A stretch of DNA of 64,000 bases from Terracoccus sp. 273MFTsu3.1. Its GTDB lineage: Bacteria > Actinomycetota > Actinomycetes > Actinomycetales > Dermatophilaceae. This document shows, piece after piece, positions 7,794 through 16,513 of this stretch. The notes beneath the pieces are model-generated. The model searched no databases and was not told the origin of the DNA. It worked only from the letters and a program-made list of their open reading frames with translations. The translations under genes were made by a program, and so were the position numbers. The DNA is taken from positions 124,001 through 188,000 of the forward strand of contig NZ_KB911822.1 of assembly GCF_000383675.1 (NCBI RefSeq). Direction: 5' to 3'. Numbering within the stretch: the stretch's first letter is position 1; each line of letters starts with the position of its first letter.

Positions 7794-9011
7794 GTGGCGC
7801 GGGTGAAGACCTACCGCCAGCTGTTCGCCGTCCGTGAGTTCCGGGTCCTCTTCCTCGTCCAGTGCCTCAACATCGGGGCGTATGCGGTGGCGTCCCTCGC
7901 ACTCGGCACCATCACCTTCGCGGCCACGGGGTCGCCGGTCCTCACGGCGCTCGCGATGTTCGGCGCGCCGCTCATGCGCATCGTCGGCCAGACGCTCTTC
8001 GGCTCCGGCTCCGACCTCGTCCGCCCGCGCACCGCGCTGGTGCTCGTCTTCACGACGACGATGGTGACCGACCTGCTGCAGGCGATCCCGGGTCTGGCCT
8101 GGGGCTGGCGTTTCGCCCTGCTCGCCGTCGGACCGCTCATCACCTCGGCGCTCGGCGGCAGCATGATGGCGCTCGTCTCCGACATCCTCCCGCCCGACGG
8201 CTTCATCCTCGGCCGGGCGACGATGAACATCGCGGTCGGCGGCATGCAGATCGTCGGCTACGGCATCGGCGGTCTGCTCCTCATCACCTTCACGACGACC
8301 GAGCTCTTCCTCGGCTCGGGTGTCGCGCTCCTCGTCGCGGTCGTGCTGCTCCGCCTCGGCCTCTCGGACCACCCGCCGCGGCACGCGGCCACCTCCCTCG
8401 TGCGTCGCACCCGCGAGGTCAACCGTGCCCTGCTCGGGTCGCGGGTCATCCGTCCGCTCTACCTGACGTTGTGGGTGCCCAACGGGCTCATCGTCGGGTG
8501 CGAGGCGCTGTTCGTGCCGTTCGCGGGAGCGCGCGCGGGCTACCTCTTCGCGGTCACGGCGGCGGGGATGCTGCTCGGCGACGTCGTCGTCGGACGCTTC
8601 CTCGCCGTGGCCGTGCGCGACCGGCTCATCGGCCCGCTGCGGCTGCTGCTCGCGATCCCCTACCTCGCCTTCTTCGCCGTCCCGTCGCTGCCTTATGCCG
8701 CCGCGCTGGCCTTCGTGGCGTCCGTGGGCTACTCGGCGAGCCTGCCCCTGCAGGAGCGGCTGGTGACCCACACCGACGTTCAGACACGAGGCCAGGTCTT
8801 CGGGCTGCAGGGCACGGGCCTCATGGTGGGCCAGGCCCTCGGGGCGCTGCTCGGCGGCGTCGTCGCAAGCTCCTTGGGGATGGGACCGGCCGCGGCCGCG
8901 CAGGCGATGGGCGTCATGGCCGTCGCCTCGGTGGTCGTCTCGGTCGCCCTGACGCCCGGTCTGCGCCGGTCGCGGCCCGGGGCCGCCGTGCTCGAGGGCG
9001 CGCCGGCCTGA
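7794..9011 (+). CDS. MFS transporter under the divergent ArsR-type regulator
   Basis: A 405-residue protein of about twelve hydrophobic helices starting at GTG 7794 with a purine-rich site just upstream. It begins MARVKTYRQLFAVREFRVLF, a typical short cytosolic N-terminus, and has a shortened MFS loop (FGSGSDLVRPRTALVL, near residues 65-80). Family relatives are putative drug or metabolite exporters often paired with DUF5937/ArsR regulators, as here. The end is seven bases from the convergent LuxR-type gene. No substrate can be inferred. Confidence 0.88.
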   Translation: MARVKTYRQLFAVREFRVLFLVQCLNIGAYAVASLALGTITFAATGSPVLTALAMFGAPLMRIVGQTLFGSGSDLVRPRTALVLVFTTTMVTDLLQAIPGLAWGWRFALLAVGPLITSALGGSMMALVSDILPPDGFILGRATMNIAVGGMQIVGYGIGGLLLITFTTTELFLGSGVALLVAVVLLRLGLSDHPPRHAATSLVRRTREVNRALLGSRVIRPLYLTLWVPNGLIVGCEALFVPFAGARAGYLFAVTAAGMLLGDVVVGRFLAVAVRDRLIGPLRLLLAIPYLAFFAVPSLPYAAALAFVASVGYSASLPLQERLVTHTDVQTRGQVFGLQGTGLMVGQALGALLGGVVASSLGMGPAAAAQAMGVMAVASVVVSVALTPGLRRSRPGAAVLEGAPA

Positions 9012-9017
9012 TCCCCC

Positions 9018-12000
9018 TCAGCCGGTCACGAGCCCGCGACGTCGCGCGATGGCGGCCGCCTCGGTGCGTCCGGAGGCGCCGAGCTTGGCCAGGAGGTTGG
9101 ACACGTGGACGCTCACGGTCTTGGTGCTGATGTAGAGCTGCTTGCCGATCTGACCGTTGGTCAGGCCCTGCGCCAGCAGCCCGAGCACCTCGAGCTCACG
9201 CGGGGTGAGGTCGACCGTCACGCCGCCGGGGCGCACCGCGTCGAGCTCGGCGAGGAGCGGCTTGGCCTCGAGCCTGACGGCCTCCTCGCGGGCCCGCTCG
9301 GCCACCGTGCGGGACTCGACGTCCTCGCCCGCGGCCCGCAGGGCCTCGGCGAGCCGCGCCCGTGAGCGGGCGGTCTCGAAGACGTGGCCGTAGCGCTCGA
9401 ACGCCGCGACGCTCTCACGCCACGCGTCGACGAGCTCGGTCACCGGCGGCGGCTCCTCGACCCCGGCGACCCGCTGGAGCCGCAGCACCTCGGCCTCGAG
9501 CCGTGCGGTCCACGCCCACGTCTCGCGGCTCGTGTCCTCGAGCGACTCGGCGGCGGCGCGCTCGAACTTCGGACGGCTCGCCTTCTCGACGGCGGGCCGC
9601 AGCTGGCCGATGCGCCGCCCGCGATCGGCGAGCTCGTCGACGAGGGCGACGGCGCGGGCCCGGAGCGCAGGGTCGGCCCGCGGCACGAGCGCTGCCGCCT
9701 GCCCCGCCACGAGCGCGGCCAGCCGCACGACGGCGTGGTACTCGCCCCACGTCGAGTCGAGCACGCCGACCGCGGCCTCCGTGAGGTCGAGCAGGCCGGC
9801 GAGGTCGCCCGCGTCGCCGAGGACGTCGACGGCGGGCATGACGGTGAGCACGACGCACAGCCCGTCGACGGGCCACCACTCCCGCAGCGCCCCGATGAGG
9901 TCGGGGTCGACGGGGTCTCCGCGACCGGCGTGCACGAGCAGGGCGGCGCCGGTGAAGATCGTGCGCCCCGGCTGCGGGGCCGGGCGCCCCGCGAGGTCGA
10001 GGCGGCGCGCCGCGCCGTCCCAGTCGCCGAGCTCGTAGGCCGTGAGCCCGCCGAGGAGGCGGCACTCCTGCCCCCACGGTGCCCACTCGCGGTGCATCCG
10101 GCGTGCCACGGCGGCGCCGCGGTCGTACAGCTGGAGCGACCCGGGCAGGTCGCCGCGGCGGTGCGCCAGCGACGCGAGCTGGTGGACGGCGCGCAGCAGC
10201 AGCGGGTCGTCCGGGTCGATGTCGGCGACGATCGAGCGCAGGTGCGTCTCGACCGAGTCGAGGTCCTGCTGCGCCTCGAGGATGCGCGCCATGATCGTGC
10301 GCACCTCGGCGAGCGCACCGCCGAGGCCGAGGCGCTCGGCGAGCAGGGACACCTCGTTGCCGACGACCGCCGCCTCGACGAACGAGCCGTTGTCGACGAG
10401 CGCCTGCACGCGCGCGACGAGCACGCGCACCCGGCGCTCGTCGGCCTCCTCGCCGATGAGCGACAGCGCCTCGTCGGTCAGGGCGATGGAGTCGATGGGC
10501 AGGTCGAGGATTCGCGAGCGGATGACGAGGGTCGAGAGGAGGTCGGCGCGCGCGCCCGGGTCTTGGGCCGTGCCGGGGTGGTCGAGCCGGTCACGCAGCA
10601 GGTCCATGGCGCGGATCGGCTCACCGGCGACCATCGCCGCGCGCGACGCCCGGAGCGTGACCTCGTCGCGTTCGGGGTCGTCCTCGTCGAGCCACGTGAG
10701 GGCGCGCTCGAGGAGCAGCAACGCCTCCTGCGGGCCTCCGACGGCCATGGCCGCCTCGGCCGCCGCGCGGCTCGCGCGGACCGCCGTCGGCAGATCGCCC
10801 ACGGCCGCGGCGTGGCGGGCGAGCTCGGACGCGGGGGCGAGCTCGGGGCGCTCGGCCAGCACGGCGGCATACGCCCGGTGGAGGCGGAGGCGCTCTCCCG
10901 GGAGGAGGCTGTCGGCGACGGCCTCGCCGAGCAGGGCGTGGCGGAAGGTGTAGGCCGGGGGCCAGCGGGCCTCGAGGACGTGGTGCTCGACCGCAGCGGC
11001 GAGGGCGGCCTCGAGCGTCTCGTCGGGGAGGTCGACGACGCGGGAGAGGAGATCGTGGCCGATGAACTGGCCGCCCTTGAGGGCGACGGCCCGGAGCACG
11101 CGCTGGGCGGTGTCGTCGAGCTGCTCGACGCGGGCGCGGAGCACGCGGCTCAGGCCGCCGGTCAGGCCCTGGCCGGCCGCGGCGCTGGCGACGAGCTCCT
11201 CGGCGAAGAACGGGTTGCCCTCGGAGCGGCGGGCGATCTCGGCGTTCGTCGCGGCGTCGGTGGGGGCGCCCTCGATGCCGGAGACGAGCTCGCGCACGGC
11301 GTCGTCGGGGAGCGGGGCGAGCTCGACGTGCTCGAGCCCCGCGATGCGCGCCCACACGGCGAGCGTCTCGTGGAGGGGGTGGCGGCGGTAGAGGTCGTCG
11401 GAGCGGTAGGTCACGACGAGGCCGACCGCGCGCGTGAAGCCGCGGGTCAGCAGGAGGGTGATGAGGTCGCGCGAGGAGTGGTCGGCCCAGTGGACGTCCT
11501 CGACGACGAGGAGGGACGGCTGGGCGTCGCCGAGCGCGGACAGCAGAGCGTGCACCGCCTCGGCGACCTGGCCGGGGTCGGTGCTCCGTGCGGAGCGGTC
11601 GTTGTCGGGTGCGTCGGCGCGCCCCGGAAGGAGGTGGCCGAGGCTCGGGTGGGTCTCGAGCACGCGCTCGACGACCTCGGGATGGCCTGCGTCGATGGTG
11701 CCGACGAGCTCGACGAACGGCAGGTAGGCGAGGCTGCTGCCCGCCTGGCCGACGCAGTGACCGACGGCGGTGAACCAGCCGGCCGTGGTGGCCTCGGCCA
11801 CGAGGGCTCCCACGATGCGGGACTTGCCGATGCCGGCGTCGCCGGACAGCACGACGACGCCACCGGGCCGGGCACCCGGGGTGGGGCGCAGTCCGATGGC
11901 GTCGGCGAGACGGGACAGATCGGTGTCCCGCCCGATGAGGGGGCCCGTGCTGAGCGGCATACGCGGAATCATCGCGTACTCCGCCGACAGGAGCGGGACG

Positions 12001-12032
12001 GTCGGCGACACGGGTCGCGTCGCCGTCGTCAC
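9018..12032 (-). CDS. Large ATP-binding LuxR-type regulator (LAL family)
   Basis: A 1004-residue STAND-type regulator. An N-terminal AAA-like ATPase carries Walker A GDAGIGKS (about residues 64-71) and Walker B LLVVEDVHWAD (about 170-180); a long helical region rich in TPR-like repeats follows, and the last ~65 residues are a LuxR/GerE helix-turn-helix (LTPRELEVLGLLAQGLTNGQ and TVSVHVSNLLAKL). The GTG at 12032 is chosen because it overlaps the stop of the 52-residue gene as GTGA; an upstream in-frame ATG at 12251 would read through that gene. Such regulators activate transcription when ATP and an inducer are bound. Target and inducer are unknown. Three CTGAGGTAG sites lie upstream of the pair. 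Confidence 0.9.
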   Translation of the reverse strand: MTTATRPVSPTVPLLSAEYAMIPRMPLSTGPLIGRDTDLSRLADAIGLRPTPGARPGGVVVLSGDAGIGKSRIVGALVAEATTAGWFTAVGHCVGQAGSSLAYLPFVELVGTIDAGHPEVVERVLETHPSLGHLLPGRADAPDNDRSARSTDPGQVAEAVHALLSALGDAQPSLLVVEDVHWADHSSRDLITLLLTRGFTRAVGLVVTYRSDDLYRRHPLHETLAVWARIAGLEHVELAPLPDDAVRELVSGIEGAPTDAATNAEIARRSEGNPFFAEELVASAAAGQGLTGGLSRVLRARVEQLDDTAQRVLRAVALKGGQFIGHDLLSRVVDLPDETLEAALAAAVEHHVLEARWPPAYTFRHALLGEAVADSLLPGERLRLHRAYAAVLAERPELAPASELARHAAAVGDLPTAVRASRAAAEAAMAVGGPQEALLLLERALTWLDEDDPERDEVTLRASRAAMVAGEPIRAMDLLRDRLDHPGTAQDPGARADLLSTLVIRSRILDLPIDSIALTDEALSLIGEEADERRVRVLVARVQALVDNGSFVEAAVVGNEVSLLAERLGLGGALAEVRTIMARILEAQQDLDSVETHLRSIVADIDPDDPLLLRAVHQLASLAHRRGDLPGSLQLYDRGAAVARRMHREWAPWGQECRLLGGLTAYELGDWDGAARRLDLAGRPAPQPGRTIFTGAALLVHAGRGDPVDPDLIGALREWWPVDGLCVVLTVMPAVDVLGDAGDLAGLLDLTEAAVGVLDSTWGEYHAVVRLAALVAGQAAALVPRADPALRARAVALVDELADRGRRIGQLRPAVEKASRPKFERAAAESLEDTSRETWAWTARLEAEVLRLQRVAGVEEPPPVTELVDAWRESVAAFERYGHVFETARSRARLAEALRAAGEDVESRTVAERAREEAVRLEAKPLLAELDAVRPGGVTVDLTPRELEVLGLLAQGLTNGQIGKQLYISTKTVSVHVSNLLAKLGASGRTEAAAIARRRGLVTG

Positions 12033-12187
12033 CGGGCGCGGCCCGGGTTGTTCTCCTCTCGGGAGACCCGCGCCATGGTGCGGCGCATGATCTCGAGCGA
12101 CGAGTCGCGGCGGACGCGACGACGCTGCGGGTAGCGGGACTCGATCTCGACCTGGACGGTGCGGAAGTCGATGTACTGGGTGGTCAT
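12029..12187 (-). CDS. 52-residue arginine-rich protein coupled to the LAL regulator
   Basis: Starts MTTQYIDFRTVQVEIESRYP and ends in a basic tail with many arginines. Its TGA overlaps the GTG of the LuxR-type gene (GTGA), a sign of translational coupling, so it is likely expressed even though it has no recognisable domain. An AGAGGAAAG run 5 to 10 bases before the ATG at 12187 serves as ribosome site. It may be a leader protein or a small partner of the regulator. I know of no family. Confidence 0.6.
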   Translation of the reverse strand: MTTQYIDFRTVQVEIESRYPQRRRVRRDSSLEIMRRTMARVSREENNPGRAR

Positions 12188-12234
12188 GGTCTTTCCTCTG
12201 CTCGTGCCGTTCTGGACTCCTCCAGACTCGGCCG

Positions 12235-12329
12235 CTGAGGTAGACCCCCACATCGGACGACCGCCCTATCCCTGCCCCTCCGCTACCTCAGATCCGATGG
12301 CGTATGCCGTGTGGACCCGTCTGAGGTAG
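12235..12329. promoter_or_regulatory. Three CTGAGGTAG sites upstream of the small gene and LAL regulator
   Basis: CTGAGGTAG occurs at 12235-12243 and 12321-12329 and its reverse complement CTACCTCAG at 12283-12291. The last two extend to perfect 10-base inverted arms (CTACCTCAGA/TCTGAGGTAG). Three exact 9-mers within 95 bases of a regulator's promoter suggest binding sites, possibly for the LuxR-type protein itself. The gap also holds one copy of GTATGCCG at 12302. A terminator role is less likely because the loop between the arms is 27 bases. Confidence 0.5.
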
Positions 12330-12344
12330 GCGCGCGGTCGCGCG

Positions 12345-13211
12345 TCAGGCGGGCGGGAAGGCGCGGGCGATCCGGGCGAGGACGGCAGCCACGTCCACCG
12401 CCGGTGGTTCCGTGCCGCGGCTGGCCGGCACCGCCGTGACGAGCTCCATGAGGCGCTTGGACCACAGCACGTGCACACCGCGCGTCACGAAGGCTCCGCC
12501 GATGAGCTGCCAGTCGGCGGCGACGAAGCACAGCACCCCCGTGACCGGGACGGTCGGGTCGTCGACGGCCGTGCGGACGAGCTCGACCTGCTTGAGCGCC
12601 CCGTCGACGAGCTTCGTGCAGTCCCGACCACCGACGACGAGCTTCTCCGTGCGCGGACGGAAGAGGCCACCCTCGACGCGGAGAGCGGGCCTGCCCTTGT
12701 ACTTCTTCGCATCGACGACGAAGACGCCGTGGCGCGAGACGACGACGTGGTCGATGTTGGCCCGCGTCCTCGGGATGCGCCGGTCGTGCAGGACGTCGAG
12801 GCCGTCACCCACGAGGGAGTCGAGACGGCTGCCGACGAACTGCTCGCCCTCCGCGCCGGCGTCCCAGGCCCGGGTGCTCTGGGGCTCCTCGGTGATGGCG
12901 AGGAGGAACCCGCCGATGCGCGGGTGGCGCTCACGGACGCGTCGCTCCCGGGCGTCGCGCCGCCGCTCGAACTCACGCCGCGCCGAGCCGCCGGCCGGAC
13001 CGCTGGTGTCCCGTGCCGGCTCGGGCTGGAGGGGTGCTTGAGTCGGTCGTTCGTCGGGGACCACCACGCCCACCGGGGCGACCGGGTCCGCCGACTCACC
13101 CAGGCACTCGAGGCAGCGCACGGTCCGGCTCGACCGTTCGTACACGGCTCGGGTCCCTGCTGGGAGCGCGGCGGCGCAGCGTCGGCACGTACCGGCATAC
13201 CGAAGCCGCAT
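12345..13211 (-). CDS. NERD-domain protein with N-terminal zinc-ribbon-like cysteines
   Basis: A 288-residue protein. Near the N-terminus two cysteine pairs (CRRC near residues 9-12, CLEC about 25 residues later) look like a zinc ribbon. After a charged linker, residues about 115-230 match the NERD (nuclease-related) domain: AGAEGEQFVGSRLDSL, RANIDHVVVSRHGVFVVDAK and the later KQVELVRTAV, with the Asp and the D-A-K core of restriction-endonuclease-like folds. Function is unproven; NERD proteins are suspected DNA-processing enzymes. I used ATG 13211; a GTG at 13253 would add 14 residues. It sits between the LAL cluster and lysE, transcribed the same way. Confidence 0.75.
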   Translation of the reverse strand: MRLRYAGTCRRCAAALPAGTRAVYERSSRTVRCLECLGESADPVAPVGVVVPDERPTQAPLQPEPARDTSGPAGGSARREFERRRDARERRVRERHPRIGGFLLAITEEPQSTRAWDAGAEGEQFVGSRLDSLVGDGLDVLHDRRIPRTRANIDHVVVSRHGVFVVDAKKYKGRPALRVEGGLFRPRTEKLVVGGRDCTKLVDGALKQVELVRTAVDDPTVPVTGVLCFVAADWQLIGGAFVTRGVHVLWSKRLMELVTAVPASRGTEPPAVDVAAVLARIARAFPPA

Positions 13212-13311
13212 GCGCTTGTCGTCGCCGACGTCGGCGACCTCCCCCGTGCTCACGCAGCAGAGGTTAGGTCGAGAGCTCCCGTCGCGCAGGGCAACGAGCG
13301 AAGTCGGGTCG

Positions 13312-13908
13312 TCAGCCGAGCAGGAGGGTGGCGGCGATGGTGAACATGACGATGGCGATCGCGACGTCGAGGACGCGCCAGGTGGCCGGGCGCGCGAAGA
13401 GCGGCGCGAGCAGGCGCGCGCCGTAGCCGAGCGAGGTGAACCACGCGACGCTGGCGAGGGCGGCCCCACCGGCGAACCACCACCGTCCGTCCGGACCGTG
13501 CTGGTTGGCGAGCGACCCGACGAGCAGCACGGTGTCGAGGTAGACGTGCGGGTTGAGCCACGTGAGCGCGAGCACGGTGGCGAGCACGCCGCTGCGCGAC
13601 CGCTGGGTGCCGTCCGCCTCGAGACCCTTGGGGTGGCGCGCGTTGCGCAGGCACAGCAGTCCGTAGCCGACGAGGTACGCCGCCCCGACCCACCGCACGA
13701 CCGTCAGCAGTTCCGGGTGGGCCGTGACGAGACGGCCGACGCCGAGCACTCCTGCGAGGACGAGCACCGCATCGCTGATCGCGCAGACGGAGACGACGAG
13801 CCCGACGTGGTGGCGCGCGAGGCCGGTGCGCAGCACGTAGGCGTTCTGCGCGCCGATGGCCACGATGAGCGAGGCCATCGTGAGGAAGCCGGGCAGGAGG
13901 GAGGTCAC
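13312..13908 (-). CDS. lysE: LysE/ArgO family basic amino-acid exporter
   Basis: A 198-residue membrane protein with six predicted helices. It begins MTSLLPGFLTMASLIVAIGA followed by QNAYVLRTGL, the family signature (GAQNAxVLRxGL), and has the conserved WLNPHVYLDT motif near residues 115-125. By family, it exports L-lysine and L-arginine when their pools rise. It is divergent from a LysG/ArgP-type regulator with 70 bases between, the arrangement known from Corynebacterium lysE/lysG. Whether lysine or arginine is the main substrate cannot be told. Confidence 0.92.
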   Translation of the reverse strand: MTSLLPGFLTMASLIVAIGAQNAYVLRTGLARHHVGLVVSVCAISDAVLVLAGVLGVGRLVTAHPELLTVVRWVGAAYLVGYGLLCLRNARHPKGLEADGTQRSRSGVLATVLALTWLNPHVYLDTVLLVGSLANQHGPDGRWWFAGGAALASVAWFTSLGYGARLLAPLFARPATWRVLDVAIAIVMFTIAATLLLG

Positions 13909-13940
13909 GCCCTCGACGGTAGAGGGATCGCGATCATCAG

Positions 13941-13959
13941 TGAAGCGAAGGTTTCTTCA
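13941..13959. promoter_or_regulatory. Candidate LysG operator
   Basis: TGAAG at 13941-13945 and CTTCA at 13955-13959 form an inverted repeat with nine bases between, in the 70-base gap of the divergent lysE/lysG pair, 20 bases from the lysG start. The spacing suits a LysR-type dimer. Confidence 0.4.
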
Positions 13960-13978
13960 GCATCATTAGCATGGCTTC

Positions 13979-14908
13979 ATGCGGCTCCAGCCCGAGCACC
14001 TCGCGACTTTGCTCGCCATCGTCGACGCCGGCACCTTCGACGCTGCGGCCCGACGACTGCACGTGACACCTTCGGCCGTGAGCCAGAGGGTCAAGGCGCT
14101 CGAGGCCGAGGTCGGCCAGGTCGTCGTCGTGCGCAGCACCCCCTGCCGCGCCACGAGCGCGGGCGAGGCTCTCGTCCGGCTCGCCCGTCAGCAGGGCTTG
14201 CTCGAGTCGGAGGCGCTCGCAGGTCTCGTCGCCGACGGCCGGTCCCGGGTCGACCTGCCCATCGTCGTCAATGCCGACTCGATGTCGACCTGGTTCGGTG
14301 CGGTGCTGACCGAGGCGGCCGCGTGGGACGACGTCGTGCTGCGCCTGCGGGTCGAGGACCAGGACCACTCGGCTCGGCTGCTCCGGTCGGGCGAGGTGCT
14401 CGGCGCCGTGACGTCCGACCCGACGCCGGTCCAGGGCTGCTCGACAGAGCCCCTCGTCACGATGCGCTACCTGCCGGCGGCAACGCCGCGGCTCGTCGAG
14501 CGTCATCGAGTTGGACGCGGGATCGACTGGGCGGCAATGCCCCTCGTGCGTTTCAACGACAAGGATGACATCCAGCAGCGCATCCTCGACCGGCACGGCG
14601 TGACCGGCGCGCCGCCGACTCACGAGGTGCCCGACGGTGGCGGCTTCGTGACGGCGGTCCGCTCGGGGCTCGGCTGGGGTGCGCTCCTGACGACGCAGCT
14701 GGGGCCGTTGCTCGACGCCGGTGAGCTCGTGCGACTCGGCTCGCGCGATCACGTCGACGTCCAGCTCTACTGGCAGCGGTGGCGGCTGCCCTCGGCCCAT
14801 CTCGACCGGCTGAGCGACACGGTGCAAAGCGAGGCGGCGCGTGCCGGCATCCGTCGGGGTGGCGCCGGCGCGCGGCTGCGCTCGCCCGGCTTACGCGGTC
14901 CTGGCTGA
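13979..14908 (+). CDS. lysG: LysR-family regulator LysG/ArgP, activator of lysE
   Basis: A 309-residue protein. The N-terminal helix-turn-helix reads MRLQPEHLATLLAIVDAGTF then AAARRLHVTPSAVSQRVKAL, which is the specific LysG/ArgP version of the LysR domain. The C-terminal domain carries the usual two-lobed effector fold. In the known system it binds L-lysine or L-arginine and switches on the exporter, preventing toxic accumulation. It is divergent from lysE. The C-terminal ~15 residues (GGAGARLRSPGLRGPG) look like a ragged extension compared with relatives. Confidence 0.92.
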   Translation: MRLQPEHLATLLAIVDAGTFDAAARRLHVTPSAVSQRVKALEAEVGQVVVVRSTPCRATSAGEALVRLARQQGLLESEALAGLVADGRSRVDLPIVVNADSMSTWFGAVLTEAAAWDDVVLRLRVEDQDHSARLLRSGEVLGAVTSDPTPVQGCSTEPLVTMRYLPAATPRLVERHRVGRGIDWAAMPLVRFNDKDDIQQRILDRHGVTGAPPTHEVPDGGGFVTAVRSGLGWGALLTTQLGPLLDAGELVRLGSRDHVDVQLYWQRWRLPSAHLDRLSDTVQSEAARAGIRRGGAGARLRSPGLRGPG

Positions 14909-15006
14909 TCATCAGCGCCGGGCCTGGGTGCGGGCTATGTTAGGCGGAACGGACGTCCCGCCTGTCCCGCCCGAGCGCGGGAACCCCTCGCGAGGAGGCA
15001 GACCGA

Positions 15007-16368
15007 GTGACTGACGCGGCCGTGCCACCCGGCTCGCCGACGGGCGTCGACCCGGCGAGCGTCGTCCGGTCCCGGGCCTACCTGTCGGCCCTGCTGCTCG
15101 CGGCGCTGCTCGGTATCCCGATCTCGGCGGTCGCCTACGGGTTCCTCGCACTGACGGGGGCCCTCCAGACGTACCTCTTCGGTGACCTCCCGTCAGACCT
15201 CTTCCACGGTGCCACCCCGGCATGGTGGCCGGTGCCCCTGCTGATGCTCAGTGGGCTGCTGGTGTCCCTGACCATTCGCCATCTGCCGGGCTCGGCGGGT
15301 CACTCGCCGGCCCTCGGCTTCACGGCCGGGTCGGGCCCAGCGGCGAGCCGCGACCTCCCTGGCATCGTGCTCGCGGCGCTGGCCACGCTCAGCCTCGGCG
15401 CAGTGCTCGGCCCGGAGGCGCCCCTCATCGCGATCGGCGGTGGCCTGGCGGCACTCGCGGTGCGCCTGGCACGGAAGGATGCCCCGCCGATGGCCGTCAC
15501 GGTGATGGCCTCGGCAGGCAGCTTCGCTGCCGTGAGCACGTTGCTCGGCTCACCCGTCCTCGGTGCCTTCCTCATCATGGAGGCGGCCGGCATCGCGGGT
15601 GCGGCCCTCAGCCTGGTCGCTCTGCCGGGCCTCATGGCGTCCGGCATCGGAGCCCTGGTGTTCGTGGGGATGAACGCCTGGACGGGCCTCGGCACCTTCT
15701 CGCTCGCGCTGACGACCGTGCCGCCGGGGGCACCGCCGACGCTCGCGTCACTGCTGTGGGCGGTGCCGATCGGCATCCTCGGCGCCCTGCTCGGCTGGGC
15801 CATCCGACGGCTTGGGCTGACCGTGCGCCCCCTCGTGCACCGCAACCGGGTGCCGGTGACCGTTGGCCTGGGTCTGCTCATCGGCCTGTGTGCCACCGCC
15901 TACCAGGTCACCACAGGACGGGCGTTCAGCCAGGTGCTGTTCTCCGGGCAGGACGCCCTGCCCGAGCTCGTCGCGAACGCCGGGGACTACTCACTGGGTG
16001 TGCTCCTGCTGCTGGGGCTGTTCAAGGCGCTCGCCTACGGTCTGTCGCTCAGTGCCTTCCGCGGCGGTCCCGTGTTCCCGTCGATGTTCATCGGGGCCGT
16101 GCTCGGCATCAGTCTGAGCGGTCTGCCCGGCATGGATCTGGCTCCCGCCATCGGCATGGGCATCGGCGCGATGTGCTGCGCCATGCTCCGGCTGCCCCTC
16201 ACGTCCGTGCTCCTCGCGACCCTGCTGATGGGCACCGACGGGCTCAGGGTCACGCCTCAGGTGGTCGTCGCGGTGGTCGTGGCGTTCGTCGTGACCGCGG
16301 TGCTGCCCGCACCGGGGCCGCCACAGGCAGGGGTGCCGGCGCGACCAGCGGCGCCGGACGCCGGATAA
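15007..16368 (+). CDS. ClC-family chloride channel or H+/Cl- antiporter
   Basis: A 453-residue membrane protein that starts at GTG 15007 behind a strong GAGGAGGC. Selectivity-filter motifs are visible in altered form: PGSAGHSP (first motif, near residue 97), GAVLGPEAPL (second, usually G-K-x-G-P-x-x-x, near 136) and GGPVFPSM (third, G-x-F-x-P, near 352). A glutamate follows GP in the second motif, as in transporters. In bacteria such proteins relieve charge build-up when amino-acid decarboxylases consume protons, and a glutamate decarboxylase lies two genes downstream. Gap to the next gene is 145 bases with nothing recognisable. Confidence 0.85.
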   Translation: MTDAAVPPGSPTGVDPASVVRSRAYLSALLLAALLGIPISAVAYGFLALTGALQTYLFGDLPSDLFHGATPAWWPVPLLMLSGLLVSLTIRHLPGSAGHSPALGFTAGSGPAASRDLPGIVLAALATLSLGAVLGPEAPLIAIGGGLAALAVRLARKDAPPMAVTVMASAGSFAAVSTLLGSPVLGAFLIMEAAGIAGAALSLVALPGLMASGIGALVFVGMNAWTGLGTFSLALTTVPPGAPPTLASLLWAVPIGILGALLGWAIRRLGLTVRPLVHRNRVPVTVGLGLLIGLCATAYQVTTGRAFSQVLFSGQDALPELVANAGDYSLGVLLLLGLFKALAYGLSLSAFRGGPVFPSMFIGAVLGISLSGLPGMDLAPAIGMGIGAMCCAMLRLPLTSVLLATLLMGTDGLRVTPQVVVAVVVAFVVTAVLPAPGPPQAGVPARPAAPDAG

Positions 16369-16513
16369 GCACCGACCGGGGAGGCCGCGTCCGGACCTGC
16401 GTGACCTCGGCCGAGGTCCAGGGGCCGTCCCAGTCACCCGCAGGGGGTGAGCCGCGGCGACGAGCGGCGGTCGATAGTGGAGTCTTCGACCCGTCTACGG
16501 GAGCGAGCCGAGG

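Noticed and set aside
9384-12134. Very long rightward open frame (over 900 codons) across the LuxR-type regulator
   Set aside because: It is the antisense shadow of a high-GC gene: arginine, glutamate and glycine-rich composition with no family motif, whereas the leftward frame has Walker A/B and a LuxR helix-turn-helix.
12283-12329. Terminator of the NERD gene formed by CTACCTCAGA/TCTGAGGTAG arms
   Set aside because: The loop would be 27 bases and the same 9-mer occurs a third time outside the hairpin, which fits a binding site better.
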